Positions 39,901-51,900 of a stretch of 64,000 nucleotides of DNA are shown piece by piece. The number at the start of each line of letters is the position of its first letter. The stretch's first letter is position 1. Location of the stretch: positions 67,056,320-67,120,319 of the forward strand of contig CM051032.1 in assembly GCA_027627225.1 (NCBI GenBank), given 5' to 3'. A program made the translations under genes and the position numbers. The notes under the pieces were generated by a model, which saw nothing but the letters and a program-made list of their open reading frames with translations, was not told the origin of the DNA and searched no databases. Source of the DNA: Congeria kusceri (taxonomy: Eukaryota; Mollusca; Bivalvia; Myida; Dreissenidae).

Positions 39901-42900
39901 ATAAATCACAAAAACGTTATTTTTTAAATATTCACATAAACCCGCACTTGGTAGTGATATGACGTCATCTATGGAACACAATAAATCATCCATACAAATT
40001 TATTTCAATACATTGATAATAAATGCACTAAAAGTCACTACACAGCATCAGTTCATTTGAACCAAAAACATGAACACACTATAGTCAAATACTGTCAATT
40101 TTGACATGATCTTGGAAATGTCAATTTCAATACACAACTCCAAAATGGCGTCTCCAAACAATTCGGCGTTGTGTGTTCTCCGATAAAATTGATCGTTGCA
40201 ATCCATTTCAGTTCCTATTTTCAGTATTTTATGAATGAGCATGCATGTTATCTATGTATTCGTAGTGAAAACAGTTCACTTATCATTACGAAATGTTAAT
40301 AATAATGTATTATTCGGTCAACTTTTAGAAATCCATAATACATGTACGTGACGTGTAAAAGTCGGCTCAGCAAAATCAGCGCCGCCCTTAGTTTTTAAAT
40401 ATATAAAAATCAGCGCGTTTGGTGATATTTTACGAAAAATGTGGTATGATAAATAGAAAAACAGGTTACTACCTGGTCTTGTGTAATATATCAGGCTCGG
40501 CACAAATAAAATAACGGCTCGGCAAGCCTCGCTGTTATATTATTCTAAGCCTCACCTGATATATTACGCAAGACCAGGCAGTAACATGTTATTCTCTATA
40601 TATCAGATTTCTGGGCAACTAGAGCTGTCAGGCAAATTTGAGCTGTTGCTTTAAATAAAGTTGACATTTGTCCATATGGGCATGATTGTTTTATCCATGT
40701 CAGGTTTGAGATGTACTGTAAAAGACAGGACAGATTCTCTTTGTTATGTGAAAATCCAAACCGACAAAAAAATAGATCCATAATGAAGTTATATTGATGA
40801 AATGCTTGCATAGGCCAAGAAGAAAAAAGCAAAATGAGACACAAATTATGCCTAATTACCATAATTTCGTGGGTTACCATAATTTCGTGGCCAATTAAAA
40901 CTAAGAGAATTTTCGCTCGTGCATCCGAAAACATTGTCCGAATTACTATAACCGTTTAGTGAATTGTATATTTTTGCAGTATCTGAAAAGGAAATCCTAT
41001 TAAATGTCAACCAGTAAGTGACTTGGTCATTTAAATCACCAATGTATGATATAAAATACTATTTTGCAATTAAATTCATGAAATTTCATTCTAAAAATCG
41101 TATATTTAGAACAGTTTTCCAAGGATAATTGCACATGTATGATTATCTCCCTTGTGTTTATTTCTCACTTGAATTTTGATATTTTCGTTAAAAAAAATTA
41201 AACAATGCCCCTTCCCTAAATTTGATTGACATTTTTATACTGTTAACTTTAAGTTAACATTCCTACCCACGAATCGCTGTGTGCTATTTTATCATTTATT
41301 CAATATTTATGAACAATAACTAACATTATATAAATATTTATACATTAATGAAGCCTTAATTTAAACCTGCACAACGAAAATTGAAAAAGTGTGTAGATGT
41401 CGTCATGCCCATATTGTTACCTTTTAAAAAATATGATAAGGACTGTGTATTTTTAATGATAAAATTTTCAAAAACACTAGTTTTCACCAAGATTTTCGTT
41501 CTTTTGTCAGCCCATGCTCTAGCACAAACAATGTGAAAGTCAATTGCTGCTGTAAACACTCTTTCCCAACCAAAGTAGGCCAGCCAATCAGAACCCACGA
41601 AATTATGAGAAGCTTCCAGACGATACAGATCAGCAGGTTCAGGTACAATAACATAACATATACATGAAATAGCAACAAAAATCGGTATTTTAATTACTTT
41701 GTTTGCAAAGAGCACATTGCAAATTGTGTTTTATCCAACTCAATGGTGAGATAACAGAATGTATTAACGCGCATGCGCCAAAATCGTAAATAAGACCCAC
41801 GAAATTAGGGCGGCACGGCATATAGTGTTGGGCAATAAAATATAATTGCTCGTCTAGCATATATGAGTCCTAAATCAGTCTTTAACAAGTAGATGGATAG
41901 TGAAGTAAGAGGAATTCAACAGGATATAGTCGTGACATCAGATACTTCAGTCTACTATTGTTGATAAGAGCATTTGTAGTTGTCTACACAACATGCCAAA
42001 TAATTAAAAGCTAAATTTCATGCATTATGTGACATGTAAAAATTGGTTATTGCATTGAATAATTTATGTGCATGGATTGCTCCAGATGTGCAAACAAAGC
42101 TTAACAGTAGATAAGGCCACACGGTCTTTATTGTAAATAATGTTACTGTTCTTGGATTTTTCTGTTCTCAGACTTGCTGACCGTAAATTTGACTATAATG
42201 GGCACAAATATTGTAAAATATATAGTTAAAAATAAAAAATAATTTGCATTCATTAATCACTAATAGTGTTTCAGTCGTTTTTATGCCACCGGCATCTTGA
42301 TGCGAGAGGCATATAGTGATTGTCATGTCCATCCGTCCTTCCATTCATCCGTGACAGGTTAAGTAGATTTACCACCGCTTACTACAACACTTGGATATTT
42401 ACACAGTTGTTACTTATGACCGTTCCCAATCCACCCATATCACCCAACCTCACTTTCACCTGGACCTTAACCTAATTTGGACTTGGAATAATTCAAATAG
42501 GCTGTATCTTGGTTAACAAGATTTTACCGTTTGTCTAACACCAACACCGCCTGCTACAACACTTGGATAATTACACAGTTGTTGCTTATGACCATCCCCA
42601 AGCCACCCATATTACCCAACCTCACTTTGACCTTGACCTAATTTATTGTTTTGTCTAGTACCAAACACCGTTTACTACTATACTTGGATACTTACACAGT
42701 TGTTGCTTATGACCATTCCTTATCCACCCATATCACCCAACCTCACTTTGACCTTGACCTAATTTGGACTAAGAAATGGGCTATTCAGCACCAACCGGGG
42801 GCATGTGTGTTTATCAAACACAGAATCATGTTTAAAAGTACAATATTCAGTGCCTGTAAAGAAATATAAATTCTTTTGGACACAGTTACTGTTTCGTTTT

Positions 42901-45900
42901 GGTAAATGTTAGTTAAATTTTAATGTAGACACAATGCAAGTTGATTCTAGTATGTATTGTATAGGTTATGTGTTATTTTAATACCGTAATAGTCAGTATG
43001 CCGGTCGATAAACCCAAAACGGTAGTACGCACAAATTGTTTGTGCATAAAATGATTCTACACCATGTCCCTACTTAGAAACTGTATGATGCAACTTTGTC
43101 ATCATTGAGCATTTTGAAATATTCAATATGGCCGCCAAGATGGTCGCCACAAATTTAAAATTGGCATATATCTTTAATATGTAGGGTAACTACACTTTTC
43201 TGAATGTATGTAATGCATGTGTTGTTAGATAATGTATTGACAAACATGCAACTGATTTTTACATAAATAAAAGGGTTAATTAAAGGAGTAATTGTTTTAA
43301 ATTTCCGACAAAATGGCCGCAAAATCATAAAAGTGGTGTTTAGTTGGTTTGATCATTTTAAATACACTATGTTTGCCACAATACTATGTTATGTAATAAA
43401 ATATGCTTAAATGTTTTTTAATTGAACAAGAGCTGTTTTTAAAAGAGTTTGCCCCCTCTTGGTTTAAATATTAAGCTGAATTAGTGTAAACTGCTAATAT
43501 AATCCAGTTTTATATAAATCAAGGTCCTGGGGGTGATTGGGTTAATGATCGAACTGGGATAAACTATTGCAACCTAAAACATGTTCATAAAACATGTTCA
43601 TAAAATTTGATAGACATCGTATCAAAACTGTTGCAAATGCAAAACTGCTGAAATGGAAAAATGCTAATTTTAGATATTTCAAGGGCCACAACTCCGCAGT
43701 TAATATGGCGATTTGATGGATTACATGTATTGAATTTGGCTACGAAAGTTTGCCAAGAAACAATTTTATGAAGTTTGGTGATGATCAGTTGAAAACTGAT
43801 GGACTTACAGAGCAGAAATACCTGACAGACCAATCTACATTAGCAAACCAATATACCCCGTCACCTTCGATGGGGGATAATTATTTAAATATGGATAATA
43901 AAAGCATTTAAATTTAAACTTAAATACAATTTGTGTTCGTTTAGCATGTCATGTATATGCAAGTAAATACGCAACAAAATCTTACAAAACCATCATAACC
44001 AATTAAATTTGCATTTTCGCATTCAGTATCACTAGAACTATCATCATCTCTTAATTGTTGACTTGCTTTTTTTCAACCTGTTTTGACAGTTCATTGTCTC
44101 ATAACAGTTGCAAAATATTGCGGCGAGCCAAGTAACAACCACAACGCAAAATTACACATGGTTGCTCTGACGCACAACCGTAGGCAGCTTAGCTGCATGA
44201 CAAAATTGGGGCAGGGGATTTGTCATCAAGATTTCTTGTTGGGATGAAACTCTTTGACATGGGATTCTTGCTCCATCTAAAGCTGATAGGATCTATGTTA
44301 GGTGGAGCTGGGTCAAATGCTATCCTCGAAATGCATGTCTGAATGTCACAGGCTTTTCAACAATCTGTACAAAACCTAGTAGTTGAAATAATAGAAAACT
44401 AGTATAAAACTAGGAAGTCAAGTATAAAAACTAGGCATTTATTAATGAATCATGTTATATTTGTATTTATTTATTAAAAGCCGAAAACCATATTTATTGC
44501 AAGGAACACGAATCATTAAGTAACTGATTCCGTGTTTTTGTCATCGTGTTTAGCATACAGCAAACACCAGCTTCCAGTTTAGGCAGATGTATGCCGGAAT
44601 ATTGAGACTGCACGTTTGCCTGAGATGCCAAATCAACAGAACTCAGTTTATGCAAAGGATTTTGATAACTAAAAGAAATGTCCCCTTGTGTTCTTCTGAA
44701 AATACATATTTCGTTCACAATTAACAGCAACCAGAATATATCAGGACTGCTCTAAAGTCACCGTAAATCAAGAGAGTTAGTGCATTATCCTGGTCAGAGC
44801 TATTTCTCAAGAACAAATTGCTAGATTTCAATACAATACATGGTGAGCGTACCAGAAGAAAATTAGCACAATGTTATGATATTTTGCCTCTATGTGCTAT
44901 TGGCGTTTGATTATTTATGTGTCCCTAATATGCAGTGCAACTTCAGGTACAAATTCAATGACAACTGTTCGTGTCTTTCATATTAAGAGGAAATGAACAT
45001 ATTGCAAGATGTTTTCACCAGGTTATGTTATCGTGATTATACTTTCAAACAGTATTTGTGTAACATTTTTGTCATGGAAATTTCTGTGTAACCAATTGTT
45101 TAATTGTTGTAGTTTTACAGATACCGCTGTTCTTTCTGTGGCAGTTTTGCACCTTCTGCACGTTGGTATGGTATTTTAATGTAATGTTCATTAACGGGGT
45201 TGACAGGTGAATACGTTTAACAATTTTAAAGATTTTAAGATGTTATTTTCATTTTACTAGTAACTATTGACAAAGAACATAGGTTCAGGATAAATCATTT
45301 CACCGTTGTATTTAGAATTTTAGTTTTGAAATAATATCTGACCTCCTCACTTTATTCAATTTATTTGGCAAGTATCAGTTCTAATAATATCCTTGGTTGG
45401 TAAGCAATGGTATGTCAAAATATCATATAATGCCACAATTAATCAAGCAGGTGAGTTAATATAAGACTTTGAGTGTATTAATCAAAACTATATTCAAACG
45501 TGAACAATACCAACAAAAACATCAAACAGAAGGTCCACAGGCTTTGTAAAAAGTTTGACCAAAATACTTCCAGCTGTTGCTGAGAAATAACCCTGACAAC
45601 CGTTATGTATTTTACTATATGTCACTTTCATCATAGGCCTATAACCACAAGAAAATATGTTTTAAGTGAATTGTCCTCACAGTATGCTTATAGATCTCTT
45701 GATATTGAGACTTCTCTCCTGCTGATGTCTCTGGAGTTTTAAAATTCTTATATTCATTTAAAAATTCACTGATTTTATGCAACTGGGTGACAATAATTTG
45801 TATCATGACCTCATTTCAATTTAACATACATAGAATGGAGAACACAGGACAATAAGAACCATATACCACTGCCGCTAAAAATTTGGAATACTAGATGCAT

Positions 45901-48900
45901 TTTATGAAACAAACTAGGAGCCCTTCAAAACATACCAAAATGCAGATGCCAGGAAAAACTAGTGATTATCAAAATGTGGCTAAGGGAAATGGGTAACCCA
46001 ATGGGTCTGTCTTTTTCATGCTCAAAGACCATGTTTTTCAGCTGGACATTGATGGCTGTGTTTGTCAGGACAGTATGTTGGAGTAGTAGGATTCAGTTTA
46101 TGATTGATTGCAGTCTTCTGACTTCCTAGAGTATGTTCGTGTGCTACTCTTAATGTTGTATCGGTAATGTTGGGCGAAGACGTACCGCCAGTAGTTGCCC
46201 ATGACATTTTGTACAGTACCATTTGAAAGTCAGAATATACACCGACCAGAGGATGCCACATCTATCAAGTATTACTACATCTGATTTTCCAGTACTTCCG
46301 ACTGAATTTGTGATATGAAATTTTGGAAGTCAATTGTATGTGTTGACGCCAGCGCCATTACTTTAAAGTAACAACATACCTCCAGAGTTAGCACCTTTAA
46401 TCATTTCTAGGTGCAGATTAGATAGTAATTGGTACTTTCCTTCAAAATATGCTAGTAATTGTCATGTTATAGTCGTTATAATGCAGGAAAGACATACTCT
46501 GCAAAACATAACCCTTGAAAATATATTACAAAATAACTACTAAGGGAGATAATCATGAAGGTAATGTTTTTACAGAAACTGCCATTCAAGGAGCTAAATA
46601 TTGATATCACATGAACTCGTGTTATCACTTTCATTCTATTATTCATAAATAACGTACACACACTAATTTTGTTCTCAAAATCTCTAAACATTTTACAAAT
46701 ACTATTTTATTTAATAAATAATAAATTTCGGAAGCTACTTTGTCGGCCACTTTGGATTTTTTAACTGGTGTTTTGCTTAAAATGTTTAAAAAAATGTTTT
46801 TCATGGTGTTGCAAACAACAGACACAATGCATATGCTCAAAATGTTTATGTTTTCTCCTGTTTTCATGTAATTTAAAGTACAGATGTCGATTTTAAAATT
46901 TCGGCCGCCATCTTAGCAGCCATCTTGGAAGCCATCTTGAATATATCAAAATGCTCAATGATGACAAAGTTGCATCATTTGGTTTCTTAGAAGGGACATG
47001 TTAAAGAACCATTTTATGCCAAAACATTTTGTGCATACTATTTTTTTGGGTCAGGTCATTATTTGGCATTTGGCATACCGACTATAAATTCTCGCGTATA
47101 GGGCGCCCCCGCGTATAAGACGCACCTAAAAATTCAGGTTGTAGTTTGTGGAAAAAAAATTCTGCGATTAAAAAGGTTCTAAATGCTTCGTAACACATCA
47201 AAATCTTAAATATGTTTGTCGTGAAAATCGCTATATACAAACGTGGATACATTACACTAAATGTATTTTCGCTGTATTGAGAGGTGTTGAGAAGTCTCCG
47301 TGTCAACACCTTTAATTACACCATAAGCGCTAATTGTTTGTTTGACAAACACGGACCATTCTGCAAGTATCATCAATCACACCATGGTTATTGTTTGCAG
47401 AGTAATACAAAAGGTGTGAAGTAGTTTGTCAAATGGTGATTACACTACGGTTCGTTTGACCCTGGTTCTTATTTCTTATGCATTCTGTATTATTGCACCT
47501 ATATTTTAATTTCATAAAATTAAGAAATAAAATATAAAATATAAAACACACAAAATTAGAACTAAATATTATTTTTTTTAAACAATCCCAATATAAAACA
47601 TCACAAAACGTGTCGGGTACGAATATTTGCTTATCCATGTATAAGCGTCTTAGTGACGTCCAAAATACTAGGGATGATATTTATAATAGAAACGCTAGGA
47701 GTTTTTGCTTATATCCGCGTATAAGACACACCGAAAAAATGATACACATTTCGGATGAAAAAAAGTGCAGCTTATACGTGAGAAATAACGATAATACACA
47801 CAGATAAACACGAAAAACAACAACAACAAAAACCAGTGGGCTAAGTTTGTATTGATAAGGTTCCTCATTTATTAGTATGTCACGTGCAACAATGGATTTA
47901 AGTTCACAATGGTTATGATTCTAGCATGGGTTTGAGTCATACCATCAACAATTTGCTTGTGACATTGTTCTCCTTCAAAATGACAATGTAGCATGCATTT
48001 TCCTTAGAATTAATCCATGCAGAACTATAGTTGCAGTGGTACAATTTTAAGATTATCATGCCCCCCTTTTGAAGCAGCGGCAGTATATTGCTTTGCAAAT
48101 GTCTGTCTGTCCGTGTGTCTGTCGGTCTGTCATTCAGTACATCTGTCGGTATGCCTGTACACCTATGTTTGTAAAATTTGGTAGTTAGGTTGTTTATAAT
48201 GACTACAAGAAGATCCCTATTGATTATTGGGTCATAGGGTCAAAGGTCAAGGTCAAACTGACCAACAGTTGAAAAAATTATTATTTCACTTGTCATCTTT
48301 CCAATTTTGTACAGAGATTTCTCTGAACCTAAAGGTGGGCATACCTGTTTTACAAATTGTTCTTGTTTTTGTAAGAATAAGGTGAACAAATGAAAGAAAT
48401 TCCAAAAAATGTATGGTACAGAACCATTAGCTCTTATTGCGTTTCACAGAAATGTTTCAGAGGCATGCCTTTGCCAATATTAGTCAAGTTATTTGTCATA
48501 ATTATGTATTTTTGCTTTTACAAATGTTGAACGCCTTGATCTTGAATACAGCTTGCAAGATTTAAAAAGAAAATAGCAAGGTCTTATCAAGTAAGCAATA
48601 CAGGGCCATTGTTTTACTGTTTTGTTTAGATATAGATTTCAGCCTCTTTTGAATGACTTAATTATGGCAAAAGTAGACAAGAACATTAAAAAAATACCTG
48701 GTGTCTGCTGTTTGATAGGGTGTACATCAGAACAGTCATCTGGAAAGTTACAGCTTCAGTTGTAAAGTAATCTGTTTTGTCACTTATTGGTGGAAGTGTT
48801 TTAAAATTTCAATTAATTGTTAAAAAACTTTGAAAGTGGCAAGTCACCGGCTTGCCTTGTTAAATTCATAGGAAGGTTTTTAGACATCTGCATTTCTCAG

Positions 48901-51900
48901 ATGTGCTTTTAATGTCCACCCAGCCATCAGAATATTGATGATTCATTGTAAATATGTGTTAACGTTTATAACATGTGTAAGTAATCAGTTTCACATTGCC
49001 CTCTGCCATCAAACTATTGTTATTACATTTATATGTATATGTCCATGATTCTTAGCTGACCACCAGTGAAAACTAAGAATGACAGTAAGATTGTAACAGT
49101 TTGTTCCGTACACAGGGCTGTCGTCGGAGGCATTAGTGCTTTTCAGGTGTTATGTGTCAGTAGCAAAATCTCTATAAAAGTTCGTGCCTTTTTAGCCTAA
49201 GATATAAAGCTGAATATCATATTTGAAGGCTAAAGGTCAGAGTTAGATCTTGTGTCAGTTTACTCTCAGAACCTGACATTAAAGCAAATCCGGCACATTT
49301 AAAATTGAAGTAAAGAATGAAATGGTACAGTATGTATTGATAGTCAATAATGTAGTTCATGCATGCCATAGCAAGAGTGCACATTAATAGTTATATTACT
49401 TTTGCCTAACAATTTTAATTTTCCGTAAGGCTGTAACAAACAAACTTCAAGACAGATGGCCTGGCTGTTAATTATATACCAGGTAATTGCAGAAGAACAT
49501 CATTTTGTTCCACCTGGTTTACTAGATTTCATTTTTCAATGCAGATGAATGACATTTCCATACATGCCATAAATTTTTCAGGCCAAAAAGGGACATTGAC
49601 AAAAAATTGCCGGGACATTTGACATTTGAGCGGGACACCTATGTATACATTTGCCTATTTTCACGACATAAAAAAGTTTACGTAATTTACTCACATCGAC
49701 GTTTCTCATTATCGTCCATAATGTGTAACATAAATATTTTTAACTATATAGTAATTATAACATCACATATGAAAATGTGTATAATAAAATATAATATATA
49801 TATAAATTTAATAAAATCGTAATCCAAAACGCCTATCTGAATTTTACTGTTCACGCGACGTAAACCCAAGTTCCATTCATAGTTAATATGCACATGCATT
49901 GCATGTAAACTCGGTGTTCTGCTAGAACAACGCCACGTCATCCGCATGGAAAGCGTGGGTGTACAGACCGCGATATAAATATTGTGTAGCGCAAAGAATT
50001 GTGAAATCTTTACTTATGTATACAACTTCCGTAGCTCGAAACAACTAAATAGGGTATCGGTATCTCGAATGATGGGCAGTACATTTCGTTACTCTGTCTT
50101 TTGTCACCATAAACATTTCCTTTACAATAACAAGCAGTTACGCAGCATCGATAATTTTATTGTCATTCAGATAGGTTAGTATTGATTTATGACATACAGT
50201 TACTGTAAACGACCTCCACGTGTAGCACGTTTTTCACGACACATTGCTGTAATTTGGCTGCTAATCAGAGCGTCAGCCGAGAAAAGACATTGCCATGAAT
50301 GGCATGCACGATATTAGCTAATGACGTCAAACTGTTACACTCTGATGTTGCGTGGGTTGGGTAATTGTTTTTCGCAAAATACAGGTGTCAATGAGGCATT
50401 GTAGGCGCGAAAATCCGGACCAAACTGGACAATAATTACTGCTCCTCTTTGACATCTCCTTGCATCCGATTACCGGTAACTAGATTCATTTTTATTTTGC
50501 AGGTGAATGACATCTCCTTCCATCCGATTACCGGTAACTAGATTCATTTTTATTTTATAGGTGAATGACATCTCCTTCCATCCGATTACCGGTAACTAGG
50601 TTCATTTTTATTTTGCAGGTGAATGACATCTCCTTCCATCCGATTACCGGTAACTAGGTTCATTTTTATTTTGCAGGTGAATGACATCTCCTTCCATCCT
50701 GTTCACGGGACCCTTTCCACCGCGGGTTCTGACGGGCGGTTCAGTTTTTGGGACAAGGACGCTCGCATAAAACTGAAGACCTCCGAACAGTTTGACCAGC
50801 CACTGACTGCTTGCGATTTCAATCCCCAAGGAAATATTTTTGCCTACGCTACAAGTTATGACTGGTCGAAGGTATGTTATCTTTTGTTTGGCCCTTGTGA
50901 GTAACTAAATGTTGACTTACCACAAGTTATCTGAGAGCTGTAGGCCAGCTGTTAAACTTAACCATGGCTTTGGTACACGGGAATATTTTTGCATACACCA
51001 CAAGTTATGACAGGTCAAAGGTATGTTATCTATTGTTTGGCCCTTGTGATTACCTAACTGGTGACTGATTTACCACAAGTTATCGTAGAGCTGTAGACAA
51101 ACTGTTAAACTTACCAATGGCTTTCTTGCTGAATGATTTTACTATGAAATCACCTGCATCATACATTTACCAGTATCATGTATTAGAAGTTTATTACTGC
51201 AAGAGAAGATTAATAATTTAATATGTAATGTTAGTTAAAAATAAGAAAAAATGTCATATTTGTAATTTTAGTTACTAGAAATATTAACAATGGTCAATTT
51301 GTAATTGTAAATATGAATATTGTGAAAAATGCTTTATTTGTAATGTTTGTTTTAAAAAATTGTCCAAATTGTAATTTAAGTTGTTTAAAATATTAAATAT
51401 GGTCACTATGTAATTTTAGTAATGAAAAGTTGGAACAATGATCAGCTTGTAATTTTCGTTACAAAAATTATGAAACATGGTCAATTTGCTCATCTATGGG
51501 CAAGCACTTTGAAATAAAATCACGGCTCTTGATAAGATGAGTTGTGGGTTAAATAATCTTTTAAAATTGGGAAAATACTCATAAAAATATGAAAATGGGA
51601 GTACCAGTACTAACCTTTTTAATTTGGAAAGGACCTCATTATAATTATATTGCTAGAAATATAGTACATATTGTATTTAATAGACATTGTTGATTCAGTA
51701 TTTATACATCTTCAAACCATTTGAATAAATGTGGCCTGTTCTGAGATTAAAAATGGGGTAAATAGGAGACAGAACACAAACACACAGAATAAGTATTAGT
51801 TTTGCAATATTCGTCAAAAACGATGGCCTTCGAATTACCCAATAAACACAAAATGTGACATTTTCATGATTTATTTTCATTAAGTAAAATCAATAAACTT

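Noticed and set aside
50623..50904. Reading from an ATG in the 58-bp array into exon 9
   Set aside because: The frame before 50677 is intronic repeat; homology to RAE1 begins exactly at the acceptor.
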